Source: Erodium maritimum
Taxonomy: Eukaryota > Streptophyta > Magnoliopsida > Geraniales > Geraniaceae
Reading direction: 5' to 3'
Assembly: GCA_963921825.1 (NCBI GenBank)
Contig: OY997596.1
Location: forward strand, 60,834,754-60,898,753
Length of the DNA: 64,000 nt
Part shown: piece by piece, positions 35,201 through 47,335 of the stretch
Position numbering within the stretch: the stretch's first letter is position 1
Layout: the number at the start of each line of letters is the position of its first letter
Translations under genes and position numbers: made by a program
Notes under the pieces: model-generated
Told to the model about the DNA's origin: nothing
Databases searched by the model: none
What the model saw: the letters and a program-made list of their open reading frames with translations, nothing else

Positions 35201-38200
35201 TAATAATAATTCACCAATAGTATTTGCAAAATGCACATAGTTCATCGCATGTTTTTACAGTTGCTCTTTAAATCAGTTTTCAAAGACAAAGTAAAACTTT
35301 ATATACCAGAATATCACCATTTAATGACCCTACTCCCGAAGTATAAGGTAAAATCACTGGCCAAAGAGGTTCTAATACGAGAATGTGAATAAGATGTCTC
35401 AGTTACCTGAGTGGCAGCTTCCTCGAGTCTTTTAGCAGCAGGTGATTTAGCTTTCTTATCACAGCATCCTGATATTAAAGACCCCTTGTCATTTGGCGTA
35501 GATGGTGAACCATTTGTATCTTCGGAGTTCATCTTTTGACGACTTCTTTTCCTAGAAGTGTGTTTGGGCTCTACTAGTTTACGCTTTATATCCGTAGCCT
35601 TTATTTCATCCTCAAGAACTGGAGTAGTTCCATTCAATGACGCAGGAATAACTTTTCCGGTTGTTTTCTTCCTTTTCCTTCGTGCAACTGTATTGGTTAA
35701 ATTTCCATCATCACTTGAATCAGAAGAAACACTGTCTAGTGTCTCCTTTGCAGTCCAAATTTCATCATCGCTTGAATCAGTTGAAACATTTCCATATTCC
35801 TCCTGTAAGAATCAAAACATACATAAGATAAGAAGACTGTGTAGAGATGGACACGAAAATGACATTGCAATTTGAAATGTGAATGGAGAATTATGATGTG
35901 TAAATTTTAGTTAAGACATGTCACTTACATTGAACCAGGCTTCCTAAACTAAAAGGACAACCCTTAGTTGAGTGTGGCTCTAGCCTTTATAAGTAGCATT
36001 TTACCCCCCCTCACGTGTAGGATGAAAGTCTACACGTGAGGCATAGCAGAAAGGAGGCCACAGGGTGGAGGTGACAAACGGTCCACACGTGTCTCGTAGG
36101 AATGGACATCTACCACATGGGCCAAACTTGGCTCTAATACCATGTAAATTTTAGGGATAACTGTACAAACTTACGATGAACTATGCGCGTTTTGCAAATA
36201 CAATCGGTGGACTATTTTTTTTTTTTTTTTTTTGCAAAAAAATCCCCCAACTATTTTCTGTCCACAAATCCACCAGTAGGGTTAATTTTTTGGCAAAAAG
36301 TCGAAAGTAACCATGCAAATGTATACACAAGGGTTCCAAATTACAAAGCATGTATACATGAGGGATACAAATTGCAAAACACGTATAATGTAAATGAAAA
36401 AAATTCATTTCCAAAAAATTTGAATTCACGTATTACTAATAATAATTCACGGATAGTATTTGCAAAACGTGCATAGTTCCGCAAGTTTTTGCAATTATTC
36501 CTAAACTGTATTTAAAATGACCCACTTATATTGGTCGAACTTCCACACTAAAACGTCAACCTAATAAAGTTAGCTGTAACCTTAGCTTTTATAAGCCACT
36601 CTTTTCTTCTCTATTTTTTCGATGTGAAATTTATATACTGCCAACGGGGTGCAAGATGCTATTAATATCGACGGAGAATAATTACTGGCATGCAAGGTAA
36701 TTAAAGGACACTTACATCGTGTAGCTTTTTGTAGTCCAACCTTTCTACACGTCTCTTGGCCGAGATAGGTACAACTTCTTCACCATGATCCGACTTTAAA
36801 AGAGAGGACAGTTCATTGTCAATCTGCTTCTTCCTTCCGTCAGAACCTCTGCGGGACTTGATACTCTTCAGTGATGAAGAGGTAGGGTCTTCATCTTTTC
36901 CAGAAGGCGCGCCATCCTTCAGTGCAGCACCCAAATCCTCAGAGTCGGATGTAAAATCAGAACTTGAACTTTCAGGTTTCACTTTATCATCATCATCGTC
37001 ATGTTCTAGAGCATTGGGATCATAGTCATCATCCTCTGAATCATCAGAAGGAAGACCCAAGAACTGCTCTTTATTTGCAGGTTTTTCCGAATCACCCTTC
37101 ACTACAGCACCCAAATCGTCAGAGTCAGAAGAAAAATCAGAACTCGAACTTTCGGGTTTCACTTTATCATCAATATTATCATCATGATCTAGAGCACTGG
37201 GATCATAGTCATCATCCTCTGAATCATCGGAAGGAAGACCTAAGAACTGCTCTTCATTTGCATGTTTTTCCAATTCATCAGATGCAGTTGTATACCGAGA
37301 TTCATCCGAACTTGAAGCATCTTCTTGAACCTTCTCATCTGGTTCTGAACCATTGGGATTGTAATCATCATCTTCAGAGTCATCTGAAGGAAGTCCAAAG
37401 TTTGGATCCTGGTTTTGCCCAGCTGTTGCTGCAGCCTCCGGGAAAACCTTCTGTACAACAGATAAAAGCATGATAAGGATTAGCACAAGGTAATATAAAG
37501 CATAATCTCATACAAAGTACATTAACCTTATCACGTGTCTCATTTAACTAGAGTTTTAAATTTGCTTTCTCAGCCACACTATACTTTCAAATTCTCTCAC
37601 TTTACTCCATTTGATAATAAATGACAAAAATACTCTTTACTAGATTTCAAATTTTCAAAAGTATGCCACTACTACAGTAAATTTTGCCCGAGTTTCCTAA
37701 ATTGGTATAGAGGTATTTTTGTCATTTATTACCAAAATAAGGGAAAGTGCAAAATTATGAACTTCTTAAGTGTAGTTGGGTGAGAAAGTTTAAAAGTCAG
37801 TGTAGCTGCGTGAGAAATGTGACAATGTTAGTGTACTTATGTGAGATTATCCCAAAAAATCAAATTAACCAACATAAAAGGAAGGAGAACAAATTACTGA
37901 CCTTCCAGCTATCACTCATCTTGATATTAGTTCCTTGAGACTCATTAAGCAAGTCAATACAATCAAATTTGCAATCACAGCCAGGACACAACCAACCCTC
38001 ATCATCGGGAGGAACTGCAGGGTATCAAATGAAAAGGAGACTTAGGTAAACCAAGAACATTAGAACTGAATAAAACGAAGTAGGTGGTCAAGTTCTTACT
38101 GTCTTCTTTTCGTAATGGTGGTTCCAAACAAAACTGGTGAAATGCACGTTCACAAGCTCCATCACAAAGTATAATATCATTATCAAGAGAAACATCTTTG

Positions 38201-40841
38201 GCCCCACATTTTGCACAGAATATCTGCAACCAAAGGAATTCAGGTTTAAGTATAGTAAATTACTAGAAAGTGAACAAATTAAAGAATGAGAAGACTTAAA
38301 ACTAAAGGTTTGTCCTACATCCTCACTCTCGATCTCTCCCTCAGAATCAAACAAAGAATCTGGAATCCTTCCTTCAGCACACAGGTTATCGATATTTTGA
38401 AATAGATCTCGTATCCTCAATTTCTGTCGAAGGATCTCAGATGAGGCCCGTTGAAGCTCCTTCTCTGGCTTTAACTTTTCCAAGCTGCAAAAGCATGTAG
38501 GAATACTATGTTTACTAAAACAAGTAAAAATTGCAAGAGATTTAGGAGACGTATTGATACTATTCGCATGCATCAGCTCGGGGATGAGAATTGTTTATTG
38601 AAAATTGATAGCTATAGGCCAATTATATTTAAATCTCAGTTTTATGCTACTATACCAATTGACGTTTTGGGGCAAAGTGGCATATCACTTGGGTAACAAT
38701 CTTTTTAATTAGTATCACATTTAGTGAGAGTTTGCTAAGACTTGACTTACTATAGATATAAGTTTTTCCCTATCTACTATATGCGGACATACTGCTAGTG
38801 CTATGAAAGAACGATTGGCTACCAGAAACTCCGAATTCAAATGAATAGCAAGCTTAACAGGTAATCAATTGGTATACATCAGACAACTAGTTTTTACAGT
38901 TCATACGAAATTAAGTATGTTACTACACTTTGGCCCATGTAAAAAGCATTTAAATTGCTAAAAGCAGATCATTGCAAAGAACATGATAAGGAAAAGATGA
39001 GTTAGGATAAAGGGCGCACACGGCTAGAATTTCATCCCTGAATAGTTACTAACAGCTACATTTCTTTACTCTTATCCCACTTCACAAGCATATTATTCTT
39101 TGAAGACTACTAAAAAGAAAACATCAAACAAAGTGTATAATGGTAAAGCATAAAAAGCTAATCTACATACAGAAGATACATACCTTAGTCCTTTCCACCC
39201 TTCACCAGAATATGCATCGATCAAACTTTGTTCATAATTTATTTTATTCTGGAAATACCTCAGGCGTTGCCTAATTCTTAAAAATTCATCGGCTGCCACA
39301 TTCCCTACTGTTTGCTTCTTTTTCTTCTTCCCCCCTTTTGTCTCTGCACTAGCATTAACCAAAACGGCACTTGATTCTGGGGGTTTAGGTTTTTCCTGTG
39401 ACCTTGGCCGCAGAATTCTGTCACTGTCAACCAAATGTTTCACCCTATGCTTTTTCTTCAGTACTTTTGGACTTTTCCTCTCCTGGCTACCTGAAGGAGT
39501 AAAATAGTCTATGGTAGCTTTAGGTGATGTTACTAATCCTTCAAAACTAGAATCTTTCACCAAAGATTGGGCCAATTGTTCTTGACTAGGACTAGGACTA
39601 GGAGCTTTGGTCTCATATCCAGGAGGCAAATCTATGTTTTCAAGAGGAGAACTAGTGGCTTTGGTCTCATATCCAGGAGGCAAGTCTAAGTTTTCAAGAG
39701 GAGAACTAGTGGCTTTGGTCTCATATCCAGGAGGCAATTCTATGTTTTCAAGAGAACTAGTGACTTTGGTCTCATATCCAGGAGGCAATTCTATGTTGTC
39801 AAGAGGAGAACTAGTGACTTTGGTCTCATATCCAGGAGGCAATTCTGCCGTTTCACTTTCCAAGGGTTCAGGCCCTGAGGCAATCTGACTTTTTTGCTCT
39901 GATGGTTCATTGTGCACACCTCCAGAACCAAACTCATGCCTTTGTTCTGATATAATTTGTTCAGGGCATGATCCTGTTTGAGCCAGATTACTATTGATAC
40001 CATCCACAGGAGTTGGTTCCAGCTGGTCAGTAAGAGAGACTTTAGTATTATCTTCAAAATGTGAAGCTAATTTCTCTACATTGGTTGCATCTTTAAGAGG
40101 CACTAGCATACTCTCAATAAGAGCACTACCCATCAGAGTTACAGGAGGAGATCCCAATTGTTCAGTAGTGACACATTTGGATATATCTGAACCAGTCTCC
40201 GCTGTTCCATTTTGCACATGTCCAAGGGCAAGTGTACTTTCAGAACCAACATCATGCCCTTGTTCTGCTGTAATATGTTTCGGAAATGAATCTGTTTCAG
40301 AGAGAATACTCTTGCTGATATCAACAGGGGGCAGTTCCGAATGTTCAATAAGAGAAACTTTGGTCTTATCTTCAGAAGGCGTTACCAATGGTTTGATATC
40401 CTTTGTTTCTTCTACACGTAGACTTGGAGCGAGGTCAGAGCAAAGCCGATGAATTTGCTCTAATGATCCACAAGATACTCCTTTAGAACCAAGCTCAGAT
40501 CCATGTACGGAAATTGTCCTTTCATCACATGACTTCATTTCAGTATGTCTAATGCTACCATCTTCGGAAAGCGGGTCAAAATGTTTGGTACCAAAAAAAT
40601 TGGTCAGATTTTCAGAAGGAAGTTGCAACTTTTCCTCATCAACACCATTGGATCTTGCCATTTCTATTTCTCCTCGCTCATTAGGTACTACTACAGGTTT
40701 CTGCTCTGACGGTTCATTGCAAACACTTGCACAACCAGACTCTAGTGCTCGTTCCAATATAGTTTGTTTGGCACATGAATCTTTCCCTTTCTGGTCACTG
40801 ACTTGTACTGGAGTAACATCCATTTGTTTGACCTCAGGCAT
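32201..40841 (-). CDS. HAT3.1: PHD-finger homeodomain protein (HAT3.1/PRH type), 8 coding exons
   Basis: Coding exons are 40841-39184, 38484-38319, 38223-38100, 38014-37902, 37450-36716, 35802-35407, 33785-33696 and 33145-32201. All borders are GT-AG with matching phases, giving 1408 aa, about twice Arabidopsis HAT3.1. Seen in order: a Ser/Glu-rich N-terminus with five LPPGYETK repeats (about 332-415); the family block [15 protein letters not shown] and [13 protein letters not shown]; a C4HC3 PHD finger (609-663: Cys611, 614, 628, 632, His637, Cys640, 659, 662); three [11 protein letters not shown] acidic repeats (about 704, 759, 819); a homeodomain ending at 1108 with [14 protein letters not shown] and helix 3 [14 protein letters not shown]; and a Lys/Glu-rich tail of seven repeats (1184-1408). 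Such proteins are nuclear, with the PHD finger suited to histone-tail reading and the homeodomain to DNA binding. Long introns hold a TRIM and several foldback elements. Confidence 0.92.
32225..32880 (-). repeat. Coding minisatellite in the C-terminus of the homeodomain gene
   Basis: Seven tandem units of about 26-36 codons each carry a K-K/R-K-G-N-x-G-x-V core, then [15 protein letters not shown]. Insertions such as SRSHS and a second [10 protein letters not shown] vary unit length but keep the frame, so the array has been kept coding. Confidence 0.85.
33249..33670. mobile_element. Family A foldback element in last intron of homeodomain gene
   Basis: It starts GGGATAACTAAAAAAAAATC and ends TGCAATTATCCC, only 25 bp from the exon donor at 33695. 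The internal blocks are those of the fucosidase-intron copies (gcaaaaagtgaacacctcatgg, cgtacaaagaggaagaaaat). The flanks share only TTAGAT/TAGATT. Confidence 0.75.
33934..34318. mobile_element. Family D foldback element, copy 2
   Basis: It starts GAGTTAATTGTCAAAAAGTG and ends GACAATTAACCC. The arms carry 'gttttgtccacaaacggaagcatgca' in inverted orientation. Block order matches 19995-20359 without the internal triplication. Confidence 0.7.
34868..35266. mobile_element. Family E foldback element, copy 2
   Basis: It starts GGAATAATTGCAAGTGAACT and ends TTTACAGTTGCTC. The flanks TTTAATTAA and TTTAAATCA agree at 7 of 9. It sits in the intron between the acidic-repeat/basic exon (35802-35407) and the homeodomain exon. 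Confidence 0.7.
35899..36600 (-). mobile_element. TRIM-like miniature LTR retrotransposon with nested MITE
   Basis: On the minus strand the order is: LTR 1 (about 36600-36143), a primer-binding site TGGTATTAGAGC (36142-36131; one mismatch to the tRNA-iMet site TGGTATCAGAGC), about 115 bp of internal DNA, a polypurine tract GTGAGGGGGGG (ending at 36004), then LTR 2 (36003-35899, about 105 bp). The LTRs share 'gtaaatttta', 'tcctaaactaaaaggacaacc' and 'agccttttataag'-type blocks but are well diverged. A family E element is inserted in LTR 1. There is no coding region, as expected for a TRIM. Confidence 0.6.
36154..36501. mobile_element. Family E foldback element nested in TRIM LTR
   Basis: It starts GGGATAACTGTACAAACTTA and ends TTGCAATTATTCC. 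The flanks TAAATTTTA and TAAACTGTA agree at 7 of 9. Its position inside one LTR shows it arrived after the TRIM. Confidence 0.7.
37530..37860. mobile_element. Possible foldback element in homeodomain-gene intron
   Basis: Inverted blocks such as 'ataataaatgacaaaaata' against 'tatttttgtcatttattacc', ending GAGATTATCCC, suggest a further palindromic element. The left end is unclear. Confidence 0.4.
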
Positions 40842-40870
40842 AGTGGGTTCAACAACAAAAACGTATTAAT

Positions 40871-42960
40871 TCTAATGGTGAACAAAACCAGTAGTGTATC
40901 TATCTGTATGTGAGGAACAAAATAATTTGGAGGTATTCACTCTAATAGCTCTATATTGCCTGTAGGAATAAAAGACAAAAATAGCTGGTCTAGATGCGCC
41001 ATCTGACTTCGTGCTTGCAAGCCTAACTACAAAGTAGTTAAGCAACTATCCAGCTTTGCCTAAAACGTATTCCTCTGGAAATGAAAATAAATAATACAAT
41101 CTCACCCTCTATGCAGTTGCACTGTATTTACTCTACAACCCGGCAGCATACCTGAAAAGACCGGCAAAAACTCGAAATTAGATGTACACATTTGAAAGGA
41201 AATGGAGAAAACTGGATAAGCAAAATCTGCATAAGCAAAATCAGTAACATATACATGGCTCAGGGTCAGATATGGAGAAAACTGATAATGCTATTTAGCA
41301 AGTGGCAGCACAAGCATCATTGCAGTAACATAAGAAGCTGACTGCTACCTACGCATATTGGATGATTTAGAGGTTCCTAATTCTGTTTTTCTTCTCTTCA
41401 TGCACTCCAAAACAGTTCAAAATTTATTGTGTATCTTTGTTGGTAAAAGTTCTTTTATTTTATCACTTGATTAGATGTGTTTGAGAACAAGCTATGAGAA
41501 AGGTTTCTGATTAGTGAAATTAGACCCACGAACTAACCATTGTGCACCTATAATCCAAGATACGAATTCTACCCTAGGTTCCTACTTCTGTTTTCTTTTC
41601 CCTTGTGAATGCCAAAACAGCTTGAAAAAATTGAAACATAACTTCGTTGGTGAAAGCTTTTATTAATAATAGGATACGGTGAGTTTGAGAACAAAATATA
41701 AGAAACAGTTTATAGATGAAATTAAGAACACAAACACAACATTATGACGTACAGCGGGACATAGATTCAAATCCTACACCACGAAACATCAATGCGTTAC
41801 AAATTTCAACAAATGCAAGCTCATTACTTAACATTCTAAACCTGTAACCTCCGTTTGTTTCCTGACAAAACGATATGAAAACACAACCAAGAAAAATAGC
41901 TCAACCCCAACCTCTCAGCCAACCAAAAACAGATAGCTCATCTCTAAGCTAGAGTTAAATCTTGAAGCTCAAAGCTTTCCTTGAGCTGAAAGGCATAACG
42001 TCCTCCCTAGTTTTGAGTTTCCTCCATTTTCTCAGCAATCAAATAAACAGAGGGACATAGATTCAAATCCTACACCCCAAAACATCAATGCGTTACAAAT
42101 TTCAACAAATGCAAGCTCATTACTTAACATTCTAAACCTGTAACCTCCGTCTGTTTCCTGACAAAACGATATGAAAACACAACCAAGAAAAATAGCTCAA
42201 CCTCAACCTCTCAGCCAACCAAAAACAGATTGCTCATCTCTAAGCTAGAGTTAAATCTTGAAGCTCAAAGCTTTCCTTTAGCTGAAAGGCATAACGTCCT
42301 CCCTAGTTTTGAGTTTCCTCCATTTTCTCAGCAATCAAACAAACAGAGGGACATAGATTCAAATCCTACACCTCAAAATATCAATGCATTACAAATTTCA
42401 ACAAATGCAAGCTCATTCCTTAACATTATAAACCTGTAACCTCCGTTTGTTTCATGAGAAAACGATATGAAAACGCAAACAAGCAAAATAGCTCAACCTC
42501 AACCTCTCAGCCAACTAAAAACAGATAGCTCATCTCTCATCTAAAGCTAAAGCTAAATCGTGAAGCTCAAACCTCTCCTTGAGCAGAAACGCATAACGTC
42601 CTCCCAAGTTTCGAGTTTCCTCGATTTTCTCAGCAACCAAACAAACAAGCAAGCACAGATCGAAGCGAAAACAACAACAGAACTCCACACAACAGCTCGG
42701 CCGATCTCAATTCACCTATCTTAACGTTACTTCCTGTAATTTTCCACGGATTTTCCCCGATAATTTTCCCGAGAAAATGAAATGCAACGTAGAGAGGGAG
42801 AGAATTTACCACATCTTGGAGCTGAATCGTGGGCTGCAGAGGCACCGGAGACGAGCACGGAGAGAGAGAGGTGAAGAAGGTCGGAGAGAGAGAGAGAGAG
42901 AGATTGGGTGTTCCTGAGATTTCTCTTCTCACCGCCGAGAGAGAGCGAGCGAAAAAAGCG
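40871..42960 (-). other. Spliced 5'UTR of the homeodomain gene with possible uORF
   Basis: A CT-rich first exon (about 42960-42810, donor G|GTAAAT), a 46-nt second exon (41151-41106, between ttttcag and GTGAG) and an acceptor at 40872 would form the leader. An ATG at 42932 opens a frame that would run about 49 codons through the first junction and stop in exon 2 (GAG TAA). A TATA-like ATTTATAG lies on the minus strand at about 42995-42988, next to GGCCCA-type motifs. Confidence 0.45.
41756..42651 (-). repeat. Three tandem 296-bp repeats in the first intron
   Basis: Units start at 41756, 42052 and 42348 (each GGGACATAGATTCAAATCC). The first two are nearly identical and the third, which runs close to the 5'UTR exon, is more diverged. 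Confidence 0.9.
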
Positions 42961-44405
42961 AGGAGTGAGTGAATCAGTAGCGCGTTCTATAAATCTGGGC
43001 CACCGTCCGAGCTTGGGTTTCCGCTAATTTGCGCTTGGGGCGTAGTGTTCTCCGGATACGAGTTTACTCCGATGGGCTTGACATTGGGTTTAGTATTGGG
43101 CTCTTATTTGGTTTTGCCATTCAAGTGGGCCGGGCTGGAGCGGCCCAATTGAATGGAAAGAATGAGTAGAGATAGTTCACAGCCCACTTAGATGCTGGTT
43201 TGGAAGAGGTTTGGCATTCCCCACGACCCACCTGATCAGGGATGGAAAAATATCTAGAATAAGATGGGACCAAACGTTCTCGATCCGATCGGATTGGAGA
43301 CGAAGATCAAAAAACTCGCCGATGCACGTATCTTCAATATTTCTGTGAGGACGAAAAATGTCTGAAACTTATGAAAACCAGATGGTGGAGAGGGTGGGGA
43401 TCGTAAAATTTGTCTCTTAATTGTGTTGTAGTCATTCATATTCCCGATCAGATCCCCATTTTGATCCTTGAAATATTCACCACATCGCAATTATCATCAA
43501 ATCTTATCATATAAGAATTTTCTGGTTTATTTAATTGTACCTAGTCATATCCGACATATATTCGACTAAAACAATTATTTATTTTCATATATATCACATA
43601 TTGGTCGGGGCACATAAACTTTTAAACCCCCATATAAAACCCATTAAAGACCCAAAAATGTTCAACCCTAATCAAATCATGACACCTAATAGAAATTTTC
43701 ATTTTCCCTAATCATCCCAATCAAATCTAACATAATTTGATTAGAAAAATCAGTTTAAATATATCGTATGTGGAACAGAATAGGGAGCGGTCTCTCCAAC
43801 CCTTATAAATTTATATTTTCAACGCAAAATCTAACATAAACCCTATTTATTCGACTCAAATCAAATATAAATATCGAGTATTTATTGAATTCGTATCATT
43901 TTATCATCCTTTCCTAAGTGTGAAAAGGGGTACCAAAGGTTGACTAATCAATTTGTAAAATAAATCCAAACATCATTGTCTTAACAATGTGTTATCTTTT
44001 AGATAACAATGTGTTGTCCTTTTTATCCAACTCACCTTTTTCTCCAAGTGGGCTCTTCCATGCCAAAACAAAAGGAAAAGAGAGAGCTTTAAAGTTGAGC
44101 ACTTGATCTCATCATCACCACCGAGCTTTTTTCATGGAGCCCATGAGCAATGAGCCCCAACATGATACTCACCTATCAGTCTTATCAGCTAAAATATGAA
44201 GTTAATCTATAAAAAAAACTAAAATAGGAGGGGTTGGTTTTTTTTACCTCTAAAATAATTAAGTTAAATCCCCGACTTCCATTTCGATTTTGTCGCAGTA
44301 TTAAGATTTTATCCTCTTTTTAAAAAGACACTGAATTATATTAAGTTACGTCTCAAATTAAGATTTTATCCTTTTGTTGTAAAGTTATAAGTTCACTCTT
44401 ACTAA
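42961..44405. other. Homeodomain gene promoter and upstream intergenic DNA
   Basis: Several TGGGCC/GGCCCA motifs occur at 42996-43150, consistent with a Site II-type promoter. Beyond 43200 no feature was recognised. Confidence 0.35.
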
Positions 44406-44688
44406 AGGCATCCACAGCCGTATAGCTGGTTGTTGGCGGGGAGGTGCTGGCGGGGAGAATAAAAAATTAATTTTGGTGGCTTGTAGCCAGCTCTTCCAGT
44501 CAGTACTCTACAAAGCTAACTCTTTTGTTGGTTTATGATAACCTCTTTTGTTCACATTTTGCTCCCATCTGGCGGTGAGAAGAGGTGAGAAGCTCCTACC
44601 CAATACTCCTAGCCAACGACCTCCCAGCCAGCTCCTCGCCGACGATTGCTCCCCGCCAACGTCTCCGCGCCCACGACTGTGGATGTCC
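44406..44688. mobile_element. Tourist/Harbinger-type MITE with TAA target duplication
   Basis: Left AGGCATCCACAGCCG and reversed right GGACATCCACAGTCG form the terminal repeats of a 283-bp element. TAA lies at 44403-44405 and 44689-44691. Confidence 0.8.
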
Positions 44689-45289
44689 TAAAATGGTTAT
44701 ATTACAAAACCTATTGACTTAAGTTGATCACCAAAGATAAAATCGAAATTTTTTCATTAAAAATATGTTACATTGTAACGAATTTAAGAAAAAAAATGCT
44801 ATTGACCAAAAGTGGGTATGCTATTATACCCAAAAAAATAAAAAAATAAAAAAAAACCATTAAAATAAGAACTCGAAGTGCTAGGGCACCAAAAGAGGAA
44901 GTGATGTTGTGTGGGAGAAAAATGGGGTATCAATTTTTTTTATTGTGGGATGCAATGCCCTAAACAAGGGCATGTCATATGCTTTGTCTAAAGTGTATAT
45001 TGCCTTTTATACCCTTTTGCTAGATATATAAAAATGGAGTGTTGGGTTGTGGTGCACTTGGCCAAGGGACACACATTAGGACATGGACGTTTCCATTTTA
45101 CTGGTCAAAGAAGTTCACAGAAGATAAAGAGAGACACCAGTGGCAAAAGCTGTAAATATATTGTTTTTTAAGTTACCAAGTGGAGGAACTGAGGAACATG
45201 TCACATGAGATGTTAAAAATATTGGGTCTCATGTGCAATAATAAATATATATCATGCTACTATCTAATAACTAAATTAACAGGGTCGGG
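44689..45289. other. Intergenic AT-rich DNA
   Basis: No gene or repeat partner was recognised. Confidence 0.3.
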
Positions 45290-47335
45290 GCAATGAACCC
45301 TGGTGTTTCGACGACCACCCATTGTTCTTTAGAGATATTGATCCGATGGTTGGAGTCTTCCTGACCTAAACCGCATGTAGTTGTGGGTCCATGTCCACGA
45401 CCTCCCACCACTGGTAAGGGCAAGAACAATTGGGGAGACGATTGAAGTTGTCCTAAGAGTTTCTAGTGAGGTGTCGTGTGATCAATGGGGACAATACTGG
45501 GGAAGGGAGGTCAAAGTCTTGTTCTAACTTTCTGTGGATCGTCCCCTACGTCGTAGTCTCCTACTACGCTTCAAAGAACTTTCGGGACTCGATCCGGTGC
45601 TCCCTCACCTACACCAAATTGCCATCATTTTGTGGCAGTTGTGGGTAGATCATTCATGGTCCTCAGGCGAGTGGTCGGGAGATGTTAGACGTCCCTCGTT
45701 TTGACATATCACTACTGGAATTTTACTGAGACCAAAAGAACAGATAATATACAACCGATTGGACGACCAAGACACACCAGAACCCTCCACATGGTTTCGG
45801 GCCTTTGACTCATAACACTATACATAAAGAGCCCTTACTTCGAGGAAGTGGCCCAATAATAACCTAAGAAACTGTACCTAATGGTATGAATTGGGTTGCT
45901 GATCCCGACTGGAAAAAGCTTTGAGGTGGGCCAACCCTCGAGTAGTGGGAATGGAGCACTCCCAATGGGAAGTGTTGGAATGAAGAAGAGGTCAATTGGA
46001 GAACCCCGTGATGATCAGGTGAGGGCTGGTAAACAACCTCGCTAAGAGGGATGAGTGGATACCATGGTTACATGGACTCGACTTGGGATGGGTACTTGGT
46101 AAAAGTCATTCCTTACTATGTTATTGATGAAGTCAATTTCGGTTTTCAACCAGGGGAAACGAGTCATCTCCATGAAATCAAGCTACGCTTAGGCCACACC
46201 TTCAGTAATCTTCATCAATTTCGCATGTTGGTGGTTTTAAACACAGTACTAGATGATCTCCTGTTACATAGTTATTTTTTTCATAATTATCGAAGAATAT
46301 GACTATAATTTATGAATAATGATACAACATATTTTTTTACAATAATCATCTTTTAAAACATAGAAAGAAAGTAAACATGTGACCAAGTGAACTCACTTGA
46401 TTATCCTAAGTATATCTCTTCAATCCCCCCTCAACAAAAGCTAAGATAAACAAGAGAAGTTCCTTTGTCACCAAGCAACAACAAGTGTGTCTCCTCCCCT
46501 ACCTTTTTGCTCATCAAAAACAAAACATACCCCACAACCCCCATGAGCTCACTTTCAGACACACACATTTCAATTATTTATTTTTTAATCATTTAAAAAA
46601 AAGAGTCATGGGTAGATATTTATCACCCAATAATCAAGACCTTTCCTCATCAATGGTGGGACTAAGAACATATATATAGGAGACAAATACCAAATAATTA
46701 AGAACATATATTCTAGGGCAACTACAGTCCATAGATCCACATGTGTGGAGCTTCTCCTTATAGGGTTGTGACAAACAAACCTTATCAAATACAAAGTATT
46801 TAAAAACATGATGTGTATATTCATCTCCTCTTACAAGACAAGTAAGTCTTGTTTTATTCTCCATACATTATCATTATCAATGTTTTTGCATGTATAGGAT
46901 CTTCAATCTTGTCGGAAAATCGGCCATGGAGTATGGCTTGATCATGAGGAAGACACACATTTTGATCGATAATGAGCAAGTGGGTACGAGAATTATCTAC
47001 AGGGATGAGTCGGGATGGCTATTGAGGAATTGGTCTATCTCGGCATTAGCCCCCAACTGCCAAGTTTGGTGGAAGTCGGTGTTATGTGGGACACGGTGAG
47101 ATGGTTGGGGCAGCGTCCGAGCCAAATAGCTTACATATGGAACGACTATAAGGTCATGGTGGATATCGCCAGTTCAAAGTGTTGGCCTTCTTCACATGTT
47201 TTAAGCATGTCCCGTTGTTTTTGGGGATCTTCTGATTTTTTTTGTTTCTCTATTTGGTAGCATGTGACTCCCATTTCAGGATTCCTAGTACTTCGTTAAT
47301 TCTTATCTTTCTTTTTGATAAAAAAAACTTGTGGT
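45290..47335 (+). pseudogene. Decayed LINE: zinc-knuckle part, RNase H part and A-rich end
   Basis: At 45590-45650 the frame reads YTKLPSFCGSCG, like the zinc-knuckle segment (zf-CCHC_4 type) of plant LINE ORF1 proteins, followed by a stop. At 46985-47190, split over two frames, IIYRDESGWLLRNW and IWNDYKVMVDIA resemble the first strand and acidic segment of the LINE RNase H domain. The block ends near 47335 in 'tctttttgataaaaaaaac', like a LINE tail. The reverse transcriptase is absent and frames are broken, so this is a deleted remnant or a composite of two. Confidence 0.4.

Noticed and set aside
36183..36476. 97-codon open frame with polyphenylalanine
   Set aside because: It falls within a foldback element in an intron and owes its length to a T run.
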